Assembly: GCA_012513195.1 (NCBI GenBank)
Contig: JAAZCR010000272.1
Span: 1-6,118 of the forward strand
Origin: Bacilli bacterium
GTDB taxonomy: Bacteria > Bacillota_I > Bacilli_A > Haloplasmatales > Haloplasmataceae
Direction: 5' to 3'
Length of the DNA stretch: 6,118 nt
Shown here: piece by piece, positions 1-5,698 of the stretch
How the letters are laid out: every line of letters begins with the position of its first letter
Numbering within the stretch: the stretch's first letter is position 1
The notes under the pieces: model-generated
The model's database searches: none
The model's input: the letters and a program-made list of their open reading frames with translations, nothing else
Told to the model about the DNA's origin: nothing
Position numbers and translations under genes: made by a program

Positions 1-165
1 CAACACAATTGTGTTAATTGTTCCTTGGATATAAAAGTGTTTATATTTACCTACAAAGGCAAAATTCATTTGACTTAAGATGATTAGGACGATAGCGACA
101 AGAGCAATAACGATTAGACTCGATTTTGCATTCTCGATTCGTCTAGTCCGTTGTAAGTTAGGCAC
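1..165 (-). CDS. Amino-acid ABC transporter permease, N-terminal 55 residues (partial)
   Basis: This is the beginning of an inner-membrane permease of the HisM/GlnP type, which would form the channel for the binding protein encoded just upstream. The fragment has a basic N-terminus (QRTRRIENAK), one hydrophobic segment at about residues 15-31, and then YIQGTINTIVL, which resembles the segment of this family where the first core helix begins (a 'G..NTl.l' pattern). The rest lies beyond base 1. The start is GTG at 165-163: AAGGAG ends 9 bases upstream, a TAA stands in frame just before it, and the next in-frame ATG is codon 33, after the first helix. It follows the binding-protein stop by 16 bases, so the two are almost certainly co-transcribed. 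Family assignment rests on context plus this short match; substrate cannot be read from it. Confidence 0.8.
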   Translation of the reverse strand, partial: MPNLQRTRRIENAKSSLIVIALVAIVLIILSQMNFAFVGKYKHFYIQGTINTIVL

Positions 166-174
166 TGTACATTA

Positions 175-180
175 CTCCTT
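175..180 (-). promoter_or_regulatory. Ribosome binding site deciding a GTG start
   Basis: On the minus strand the bases read AAGGAG, then TAATGTACA, then GTG. The ATG inside this spacer is only 2 bases from AAGGAG and opens a four-codon frame (Met-Tyr-Ser-Ala-stop). The GTG sits 9 bases away and opens the permease frame. The ATG is therefore a decoy for gene callers, and the GTG is the likely start. Confidence 0.7.
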
Positions 181-181
181 A

Positions 182-982
182 TTATTCTTCATCAGCATTT
201 ACATTGTTTGTTGCTTCAGTAACGAATTTATCAATTAAATTTTCATCCATTAATCGTTTTAATGTCTTGTTAATTTCAGTTAAGAGTTCAGGACTATTCT
301 TTTTAACAGCTACAGCACTTCCTCCATCTACTTCTTCGAAAGTAATCGAAGTAAGATATAAGTCGCTATTATTTTTTACATAACTTTCAGCAACTGGTAA
401 TTCAACGATTAAAGCATCAATGTTTTTAAACTTAAGTTCCATAACAAGGTCTGTTATTTTACCTAATTCTTTAACCTTTGCACCTTCGATTTCCGCTGCG
501 ATTTCTGCTTGAATGGTCCCTTTTTGAACACCGACTTGTTTACCAACTAAATCATCTAGTGAACTAATGGTATCCTTATTATCAGCATGGACAATTACTG
601 TTTGGACAGCGGTATAGTAAATATCTGAGAAATCAACACTTTCCATCCGTTCAGGTGTTGGTGTCATACCAGCTAGCACGATATCAACATTACCAGTAGT
701 TAAAGCTGCAAGTAAACCGTTGAATGACATTTCTTTAATTTCTAACTCTACTCCTAAATCTTTTGCGATTTCTTTCGCAATTTCAATGTCAAAACCGATA
801 ACTTCGCCAGTTTCAACATCGATAAATTCGTATGGAGGATAGTCTGGTGAAGTACCAACGATGAGCTTACCACGTTTCTTGATTACTTCAAGTTCATTTA
901 CATCTTTTTGGTTACATCCCGATAAAACCAATCCCACAACTGCGATAATAATTAACAACATTACTTTTGTTACTTTTTTCAT
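182..982 (-). CDS. Amino-acid ABC transporter substrate-binding lipoprotein
   Basis: A 266-residue extracytoplasmic binding protein of the SBP_bac_3 family, which captures polar amino acids and delivers them to the permease encoded downstream. The first 23 residues are a lipoprotein signal: KK, a hydrophobic run, then the lipobox L-S-G-C with Cys23 as the lipid anchor. The mature part has the family order: KLIVGTSPDYPPYEF (39-53), GFDIEIAKEIAKDLG (63-77), AGMTPTPER (104-112), and DALIVELPVAESYV (189-202). By homology Arg112 should bind the ligand carboxylate. Glu194 stands where many relatives have the Asp that contacts the ligand amino group. The start at 982 is preferred over an ATG 15 codons upstream: it has AAAGGAGAG about 10 bases before it and gives a clean signal peptide. 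Amino-acid specificity cannot be told from sequence alone. Confidence 0.93.
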   Translation of the reverse strand: MKKVTKVMLLIIIAVVGLVLSGCNQKDVNELEVIKKRGKLIVGTSPDYPPYEFIDVETGEVIGFDIEIAKEIAKDLGVELEIKEMSFNGLLAALTTGNVDIVLAGMTPTPERMESVDFSDIYYTAVQTVIVHADNKDTISSLDDLVGKQVGVQKGTIQAEIAAEIEGAKVKELGKITDLVMELKFKNIDALIVELPVAESYVKNNSDLYLTSITFEEVDGGSAVAVKKNSPELLTEINKTLKRLMDENLIDKFVTEATNNVNADEE

Positions 983-1026
983 GTATGCAATCTCTCCTTT
1001 TATGTAAAAAAAATATAACAAACCCA

Positions 1027-1055
1027 ATTATAGTTTAATAAAAAAGCATTGTCAA
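1027..1055 (-). promoter_or_regulatory. Perfect consensus promoter for the amino-acid transporter operon
   Basis: On the minus strand, TTGACA (1055-1050) is followed by a 17-base spacer and TATAAT (1032-1027). All twelve hexamer bases and the spacing match the housekeeping sigma consensus. Transcription should begin near 1020, leaving a leader of about 38 bases before the binding-protein start at 982. No riboswitch or attenuator fits in such a short leader. Confidence 0.88.
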
Positions 1056-1140
1056 CGAAAAAAGATTGAATATTTTAAGGCTTAGAAAGGCATTTTCTAA
1101 TTTGTAAAATATATTTATATAATTGAAAAACAGGTAAAAA

Positions 1141-1156
1141 ATGATAATGTTTTCAT
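1141..1156. promoter_or_regulatory. Possible CcpA cre-like operator
   Basis: The bases ATGATAATGTTTTCAT match the Firmicute catabolite-response consensus WTGNNARCGNWWWCAW at every defined position except one (T where C is expected in the central CG). Most of it is an inverted repeat. It lies 26 bases upstream of the lplA -35 box, where cre sites that activate transcription are found, and about 85 bases upstream of the transporter promoter. In DNA this AT-rich a near-match can arise by chance, so this is a suggestion only. Confidence 0.3.
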
Positions 1157-1182
1157 AAATTTTCACTATCTTAACAAATCTT

Positions 1183-1211
1183 TTGCATAATACCCTTTTG
1201 ATTGGTAAAAT
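1183..1211 (+). promoter_or_regulatory. Promoter of lplA
   Basis: TTGCAT (1183-1188), a 17-base spacer, and TAAAAT (1206-1211). A TG one base upstream of the -10 hexamer (1203-1204) makes it an extended -10 promoter. Transcription would begin near 1218, about 25 bases before the lplA ATG, with the ribosome site AAGGAG at 1228-1233. The hexamers are imperfect, but spacing and position fit well. Confidence 0.6.
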
Positions 1212-1242
1212 ATAGTCATAAGACGACAAGGAGTGGTAATTA

Positions 1243-2232
1243 ATGCGAACAATTATCAATAATTCAAACAAACCTCAATATAACTTAGCGCTTGAAGAAT
1301 ATGTTTTTAAATATCTTGACATCGATGATGATTTTGCATTCCTATGGGTTAATGAACCATCAGTAATAATCGGTCGTAACCAAAACACTATTCAGGAAGT
1401 AAACAACACCTATATTCAAAAACACAATATCAATGTAGTACGACGCATCACTGGCGGTGGTGCTGTTTACCATGATTTTGGTAACCTAAACTTTTCTTTT
1501 ATCACACGCAATGTTGAAGATAATGTAAATAACTTCCGTAAGTTTACGCAACCAGTAATCGATATGTTAAGATCAATCGGTGTACCAGCTGAGTTCTCAG
1601 GACGTAATGACATTACTGTAGAAGGAAAGAAAATTTCGGGTAATGCCCAAAGTTATTATCGCAATCGGGTTCTCCATCATGGCACAATTCTCTTTAACTC
1701 CGATTTAGACATGGTTAATAATGTCTTAAACGTCAAAATCGATAAAATTGAATCAAAAGGAATTAAATCAGTAAGAAGTCGCGTGACTAACATATTACCA
1801 TATATTAATAAACCGATGACTCTCAAAGAATTTCAAGATGAGTTATTAAAGTTCATTCTTAATACTGATGATATCACTCCCTACATCTATGAATTAACCG
1901 AAGAAGATCAAAAGATAATAAGACAATTAATGGAAGAAAAATACCTTAAATGGGAATGGAACTATGGTGAAAGTCCCGATTTCAATCTGCAAAAATCCAA
2001 CCGTTATCCAGGTGGTAAAATCGATGTTCGTTTGAATGTATCAGAAGGATATATTAAGAGTTGTAAAATTTATGGCGATTTCTTTGGTCAAGAGGATATT
2101 AGTAACTTAGAAAATCTCATGATAAATCAACTTTTTGAAGAAAACACAATTAGAAAATTATTAGAATACGAAATCGATAAATATTTCTTTAATATAACTT
2201 TAGATGATTTTATCAATTGTTTATTCTATTAA
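1243..2232 (+). CDS. lplA: Lipoate-protein ligase A
   Basis: A cytosolic enzyme that activates free lipoate with ATP to lipoyl-AMP and transfers it to a lysine of lipoyl domains, as in the E2 subunit of pyruvate dehydrogenase. At 329 residues it has the usual length of the two-domain Firmicute ligases. The catalytic domain shows NLALEEY (14-20), RRITGGGAVYHD (67-78), GRND (120-123), GKKISGNAQ (128-136, with Lys130 the expected catalytic lysine), HHGT (145-148) and RSRVTNI (178-184). The region from about residue 245 matches the C-terminal accessory domain, with NRYPGGKIDV and then SCKIYGDFFG. AAGGAG lies 9 bases before the ATG. It is monocistronic: its own promoter lies upstream and a hairpin terminator begins 6 bases after the stop. 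The E2 and E3 genes about 2 kb away supply its probable substrate. A role in loading glycine-cleavage H protein or other lipoyl proteins is equally possible. Confidence 0.95.
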   Translation: MRTIINNSNKPQYNLALEEYVFKYLDIDDDFAFLWVNEPSVIIGRNQNTIQEVNNTYIQKHNINVVRRITGGGAVYHDFGNLNFSFITRNVEDNVNNFRKFTQPVIDMLRSIGVPAEFSGRNDITVEGKKISGNAQSYYRNRVLHHGTILFNSDLDMVNNVLNVKIDKIESKGIKSVRSRVTNILPYINKPMTLKEFQDELLKFILNTDDITPYIYELTEEDQKIIRQLMEEKYLKWEWNYGESPDFNLQKSNRYPGGKIDVRLNVSEGYIKSCKIYGDFFGQEDISNLENLMINQLFEENTIRKLLEYEIDKYFFNITLDDFINCLFY

Positions 2233-2237
2233 TTTTA

Positions 2238-2270
2238 ATGGCTACTATATAAAGTAGCCATCTTTATTAT
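2238..2270 (+). terminator. Rho-independent terminator of lplA
   Basis: A perfect 9-base stem, ATGGCTACT (2238-2246) with AGTAGCCAT (2253-2261), around a 6-base loop, followed by the T-rich CTTTATTATT. It starts 6 bases after the lplA stop. Confidence 0.88.
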
Positions 2271-2710
2271 TATGTATGAATAACTCCCACTAATACTTAT
2301 AATAATGTCTTTGTTCATATATGTGTAGTTAATCTAAACCTAGATATTCTAATAATATAATGATTATCACTAAGAACATTATTGATTTAGACATTATTTT
2401 GTTACATTTATGTACAACTGCTCAATAAGTACTATATAATCGCCATTGAGTTAACTTTCTCTTACTTGTGAAGTACTCATCAAGCTTCCCAATGTCTTTA
2501 GCATGTTAAATTACATCTTCTTATCCATTTTTCTAATCTCTAACAAGCAATATATATCGAAACTGAATAACACGTTTATCATAATATCAACATTTGATAA
2601 ATACTTATCTCTTTTATTAAGAATCTACTTCGATTTCTTTCTAAATGGCATACTTCTACTTCTTACACATAAGGATAGTAATAATAACACCAAATAACAA
2701 AGATACGTAT
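2271..2710. other. Gap without an intact gene
   Basis: No tRNA, rRNA, riboswitch or CRISPR pattern is seen here. The longest plus-strand open frame (2503-2697, 64 codons) has no ribosome site and is hydrophobic low-complexity sequence, so it is not called. The stretch contains a 10-base inverted repeat, AATAATGTCT (2301-2310) with AGACATTATT (2389-2398), a small inverted repeat ATCTA-aacc-TAGAT (2332-2345), and possible minus-strand coding scraps described separately. The bases are strongly AT-rich throughout. Confidence 0.6.
2422..2700 (-). pseudogene. Possible remnant of a decayed gene
   Basis: Three consecutive minus-strand segments in different frames read like pieces of a protein. The first (2700-2620) gives LLFGVIITILMCKK, a membrane-like stretch, then KYAI and KEIEVDS broken by two TAG stops. 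The second (2624-2514) gives 37 codons including NKRDKYLSNVDIMINVLFSF and LLEIRKMDKKM. The third (2505-2425) gives 27 codons including KLDEYFTSKRKLTQWRLYST. None has a ribosome site or a credible start. The order and composition could reflect a small membrane protein broken by two stops and two frameshifts. Chance open frames in AT-rich DNA are a real alternative, and I do not recognise the family. Confidence 0.22.
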
Positions 2711-2713
2711 CTT
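2700..2713. repeat. 14-base perfect palindrome
   Basis: AAGATACGTATCTT is self-complementary over its full length and lies 11 bases from the foot of the long hairpin at 2725-2764. It could be an operator half-pair or chance. No neighbouring promoter gives it a clear role. Confidence 0.35.
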
Positions 2714-2724
2714 AATAAAAAATG

Positions 2725-2764
2725 AAACACCTAGTCTAAACCAATAAGTTTTGACTAGGTGTTT
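2725..2764. terminator. Long bidirectional terminator hairpin
   Basis: A 12-base perfect stem, AAACACCTAGTC (2725-2736) with GACTAGGTGTTT (2753-2764), continues past one T-T mismatch into four more pairs (AAAC with GTTT) around a 6-base loop. Reading minus, it is followed by CATTTTTTATT; reading plus, by TAGTTATTTT. It can therefore work in both directions. It most likely ends transcription of the GLUG-repeat gene, whose stop lies about 120 bases upstream on the minus strand, and backs up the lplA terminator on the plus strand. Confidence 0.8.
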
Positions 2765-2883
2765 TAGTTATTTTGCATTAATAGTTTCAGTAACTACATT
2801 TTTTCAAGTCTTAATTAAAATTAAAGAATAGTAATAAGATTAAATTTTTACAAACTACCAAACTCTTAACTGAGTATAATATA

Positions 2884-4200
2884 TTATTTTCTATTCATGC
2901 TCAAAATACTCTTAATTTTTAAATTTACTCCTGAACTTGTAATCTCAATCTCCCAAATCTTTGGGTCTAAACCTATGTTTTCAATTAACCATGTATAATT
3001 AGTTAATTCTTCATAGGTAACTAAATATTCATAGGGTATTTCTGTCCCAATATTCACATTATCTTTAACAAAAATAGATTCAAATGATTCTTGATCATAA
3101 CCACTAATACTACCAATAAACAAATCAGATGATGATGGAGTATTCTTTCGTCCACTTACAAGACCAACACAGGTCTCACCTATTACATTCCCTGTAATTA
3201 CATTCCAATTTGTTTTAGTAATGGTATAACCAGCAACTCCACCAACAAAACTATCACCAACAACATCTGCTTCTATTAAATTGTTATATACTACGACATT
3301 TTCACTAGGGACGATTAGTTCTCCCGCAATACCGCCAACTAGTAATCTTCCTTCTACTCTACCAGTAACTTGAGTTTCTGTTATTTCTAGTTGAGTGGTA
3401 CCAATACCAGTAATTCCACCAATAGATCTTATTCCTGTTACAGTTCCGTCAAAATGAACTTGTTTAATGTATCCTTGATTACTACCAACAATTCCACCGA
3501 ATGTTTCATTACCCATAACCATACCATTAACATAGATTCCTTTTATTGAACCATAATTATAATATGTTAGAGTACCAATGTTATTAACATCGCTTAAATC
3601 TATATTAACAGAAGTAAGTTTCAAATTTTCCACTACTCCATTACTACCAATACAGTGAAACAACGGATAATGGAGATTGGTGATAACATGCCCATTTCCT
3701 TGAAAATGACCATTAAAGATGTTATTTTTATCGCAAACATTTTCAGTTAATATTGTTGGTTTATAGTTTTCAAAGTCAATATCATTAACTAACAGATATT
3801 TACCATCTAGATTATAACGGATTTTTGCAAAATCTTTGATATTATGGATTTTAACTACACGCTTCTCTTGATAAATTGTTAAACATAAAGGTATGACGAT
3901 TAGTATGCAACATATGTACGTAGCAGATCTGTTAAATCTATGATAATATAGATTCAACTTAGTAATATTGACACTTTTATCTTCACTTGGTAAGTTACTC
4001 CTATTAACTTCATTTCTTTTTTTAAAAAAATCCTGCTCATTCCTTATTACTATAATACTAATTAGTATAATTAATAATAGATTTATAAAAAATGATAAAA
4101 GTGTAAGTGGAGTGAAAAAATAATTATCAAATCGCTTAGTTACATAATAAGTAATGATAATGTGTATTATATAGATGACTAGTAGTTTGAATTTTATCAT
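2884..4200 (-). CDS. Membrane-anchored GLUG-repeat (beta-helix) surface protein
   Basis: A 438-residue protein of unknown function. Hydrophobic segments at about 4-20, 30-53 and 93-110 are membrane helices. The Lys/Arg-rich link 53-91 should be cytoplasmic, which puts everything after residue 110 outside. The outside part begins with IHNIKDFAKIRYNLDGKYLL and DIDF, then FNGHFQGNGHVITNL (162-176), the lead-in usual for GLUG or right-handed beta-helix surface proteins. Repeats built around (V/I)GG(I/V)xG follow at 234-239, 260-265, 288-293, 319-324, and weaker at 345-350 and 362-367, spaced about 26-31 residues apart except the last. The C-terminus (WLIENIGLDPKIWEI) matches the capping motif common after such repeats. 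The start has GAGG 7 bases upstream. The gene has its own promoter and terminator. Composition is visibly more AT-rich than the E2-E3 genes, which hints at an accessory origin. Adhesion or surface interaction is a guess from the repeat type. Confidence 0.82.
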   Translation of the reverse strand: MIKFKLLVIYIIHIIITYYVTKRFDNYFFTPLTLLSFFINLLLIILISIIVIRNEQDFFKKRNEVNRSNLPSEDKSVNITKLNLYYHRFNRSATYICCILIVIPLCLTIYQEKRVVKIHNIKDFAKIRYNLDGKYLLVNDIDFENYKPTILTENVCDKNNIFNGHFQGNGHVITNLHYPLFHCIGSNGVVENLKLTSVNIDLSDVNNIGTLTYYNYGSIKGIYVNGMVMGNETFGGIVGSNQGYIKQVHFDGTVTGIRSIGGITGIGTTQLEITETQVTGRVEGRLLVGGIAGELIVPSENVVVYNNLIEADVVGDSFVGGVAGYTITKTNWNVITGNVIGETCVGLVSGRKNTPSSSDLFIGSISGYDQESFESIFVKDNVNIGTEIPYEYLVTYEELTNYTWLIENIGLDPKIWEIEITSSGVNLKIKSILSMNRK

Positions 4201-4236
4201 ACTTAACCTCTATATTATAGTAATTAATATAATACT

Positions 4237-4266
4237 ATTATATTTCTGAATATATAATAACGTCAA
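4237..4266 (-). promoter_or_regulatory. Promoter of the GLUG-repeat gene
   Basis: On the minus strand, TTGACG (4266-4261), an 18-base spacer and TATAAT (4242-4237). Transcription should begin near 4230, about 30 bases before the ATG at 4200. It lies just past the lpd terminator, so the gene is a separate unit from the pyruvate dehydrogenase operon. A second TATAAT (4220-4215 region) has no good -35 box. Confidence 0.68.
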
Positions 4267-4280
4267 ATAATATTTGCAAA

Positions 4281-4305
4281 TAAAAAACCAGGATTTCTCC
4301 TGGTT
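4281..4305 (-). terminator. Terminator of the pdhC-lpd operon
   Basis: On the minus strand, AACCAGGA, a GAAA tetraloop, TCCTGGTT, and then a T tract. The 8-base stem is perfect. It begins 4 bases after the second in-frame TAA that follows lpd (4312-4310), and 37 bases after the annotated lpd stop. Confidence 0.9.
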
Positions 4306-4309
4306 AAAT

Positions 4310-4342
4310 TTATTTTAAAGCATGTATTGGTTTATCAATTGC
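4310..4342 (-). other. In-frame continuation of lpd after its stop codon
   Basis: Directly after the lpd TAA (4345-4343) the same frame reads Ala-Ile-Asp-Lys-Pro-Ile-His-Ala-Leu-Lys and then TAA. E3 proteins normally end with about this many residues after the 'EAaL' helix, finishing in an 'aIH' motif, so this stretch reads as the original C-terminal tail. It lies between the first stop and the terminator and would be translated only by read-through or if the first stop is a sequencing error. Confidence 0.72.
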
Positions 4343-5689
4343 TTATAAAGAAGCTTCCATAATAGCTTCCGCAAGCGTTGGATGTGGATGGATACTATCT
4401 GCGATATCATAAATAGTACCTTCAAGTTTCATCGCTACGACGAGTTCAGAAATCATATCGGTCGCATTAGGTGCATACATATGAACACCTAGAATTTCAC
4501 CATATTTCTTATCAGAGATGATTTTGACGAATCCTTCATTTTCACCTTCACCTAAAGCTTTACCGTTTGCGGTTAAGGGGAAAGTACCAATAGAAATGTC
4601 GTAGCCCTGTTCACGTGCTTGCTTTTCTGTTAAACCAACAAAGGCGATTTCTGGACTAGTATAGATACCTGATGGTATCTTATTGTAGTCTAGTTTTGCA
4701 TCTTGTCCTAGGATGTTATGTACAGCGACTATACCTTCATGACTTGCGACGTGGGCTAACATAAATTTACCGTTAACATCACCAATCGCATATACTCCCT
4801 TGATGTTGGTTTCTAAGCGTTCATTTGTTTTAATGGCACTGCGTTCTAATTCTAGTCCTAGATGCATTAGTTCTTCTGTATTAGGACGCATACCAATACT
4901 TACTAAAATCTTATCAGCTTCAAAGGTTTGCGCCTTTCCATCAATCATGGCAGTTAAACTATTCTTACCAATTTCTGTTACATCGGCATTAGTGTAGATT
5001 TTGATTGTCTTCTTTAGTTTTTTGAGAATCGCTTCTCTAATGTCATCATCAACATTTATGAGTATGTTAGGTGCTTTTTCAACAATGGTTACATCGACAT
5101 GTAACTCACTGAAGAGTGATGCAAATTCTACCCCGATTACACCACCACCAATGATCACAAGTTTCTTTGGAAGTTGCGGTAAATCGAGGATTTCTTTACT
5201 AGTTAGTACTAAACCACTCTTAATACCTTCTTCGATTCCTTTAATCGGTGGGATAAAGGGACGGGCACCAGTCGCAATGATTAAGTTCTTGGTTTTTAAG
5301 ACTTCACCATTGACTTCAACAGTATTTTTATCGATGACTTTTCCACTACCTATATAGGTATCTACACCATTTTTATCTAATAAAAATTTAACGCCACCCG
5401 TTAATTTCTTAACAACTTCATTCTTACGTTTAATCATATTGGGCCAATTAATAATAACTTGGTCCTTATTAGGGATATCAATACCATATTTTTCTGATTC
5501 CATTATATAATGATATACTTTGGCACTTTTTAATAGTGTTTTCGTAGGTATACATCCCCAGTTAAGGCAGACGCCACCAACCGCGTTTTTTTCAATTAAT
5601 GCGGTTTTAGCGTTCATTTGTGCTGCTTTAATCGCTGCGACATAACCACCAGGTCCTCCACCCAATACGATAATATCATATTCTTTCAT
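4343..5689 (-). CDS. lpd: Dihydrolipoyl dehydrogenase (E3), with apparent early stop
   Basis: The flavoenzyme that reoxidises dihydrolipoyl groups of E2 with NAD+ in 2-oxoacid dehydrogenase complexes. The 448 residues show the FAD motif GGGPGG (10-15), the redox disulfide in GVCLNWGCIPTK (Cys41 and Cys46), ATGARP (139-144), the NAD-binding GGGVIG (181-186), the second FAD motif GVYAIGDV (298-305), and the dimer-interface HPHPTLAEA (434-442) with His436 and Glu441 as the expected catalytic pair. There is no N-terminal lipoyl domain, which some relatives have. AGGAGG lies 5 bases before the ATG and overlaps the E2 stop, so the genes are translationally close. The protein ends only ten residues after HPT, while relatives run further, and the missing tail is encoded in frame just past the TAA (4342-4310). 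Activity of the short form is uncertain because this tail lies at the dimer interface. Confidence 0.96.
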   Translation of the reverse strand: MKEYDIIVLGGGPGGYVAAIKAAQMNAKTALIEKNAVGGVCLNWGCIPTKTLLKSAKVYHYIMESEKYGIDIPNKDQVIINWPNMIKRKNEVVKKLTGGVKFLLDKNGVDTYIGSGKVIDKNTVEVNGEVLKTKNLIIATGARPFIPPIKGIEEGIKSGLVLTSKEILDLPQLPKKLVIIGGGVIGVEFASLFSELHVDVTIVEKAPNILINVDDDIREAILKKLKKTIKIYTNADVTEIGKNSLTAMIDGKAQTFEADKILVSIGMRPNTEELMHLGLELERSAIKTNERLETNIKGVYAIGDVNGKFMLAHVASHEGIVAVHNILGQDAKLDYNKIPSGIYTSPEIAFVGLTEKQAREQGYDISIGTFPLTANGKALGEGENEGFVKIISDKKYGEILGVHMYAPNATDMISELVVAMKLEGTIYDIADSIHPHPTLAEAIMEASL

Positions 5690-5698
5690 AATATCCTC

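Noticed and set aside
1035..1271. 78-codon minus-strand open frame between the divergent genes
   Set aside because: It overlaps both promoters and the start of lplA, has low-complexity Phe/Ile/Tyr-rich sequence, and has no ribosome site.
2329..2394. 21-codon minus-strand frame for a hydrophobic peptide (MSKSIMFLVIIIILLEYLGLD region)
   Set aside because: It resembles a toxin-like membrane peptide, but it has no Shine-Dalgarno sequence and no convincing promoter or antisense RNA partner.
2301..2398. 10-base inverted repeat that could frame a structured RNA or a small mobile element
   Set aside because: The arms are short, AT-rich and 78 bases apart, with no promoter, no target-site duplication and no transposase.
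2503..2697. 64-codon plus-strand open frame in the gap
   Set aside because: There is no ribosome site before the ATG, and the hydrophobic, biased composition is typical of chance frames in AT-rich DNA.
4343..4345. TAA as a reassigned sense codon in lpd
   Set aside because: TAA ends four of the genes here, so it is an ordinary stop in this organism; a local mutation or error is simpler.
4800..5357. Two plus-strand open frames (65 and 118 codons) opposite lpd
   Set aside because: They are antisense shadows of a strongly conserved E3 coding sequence.
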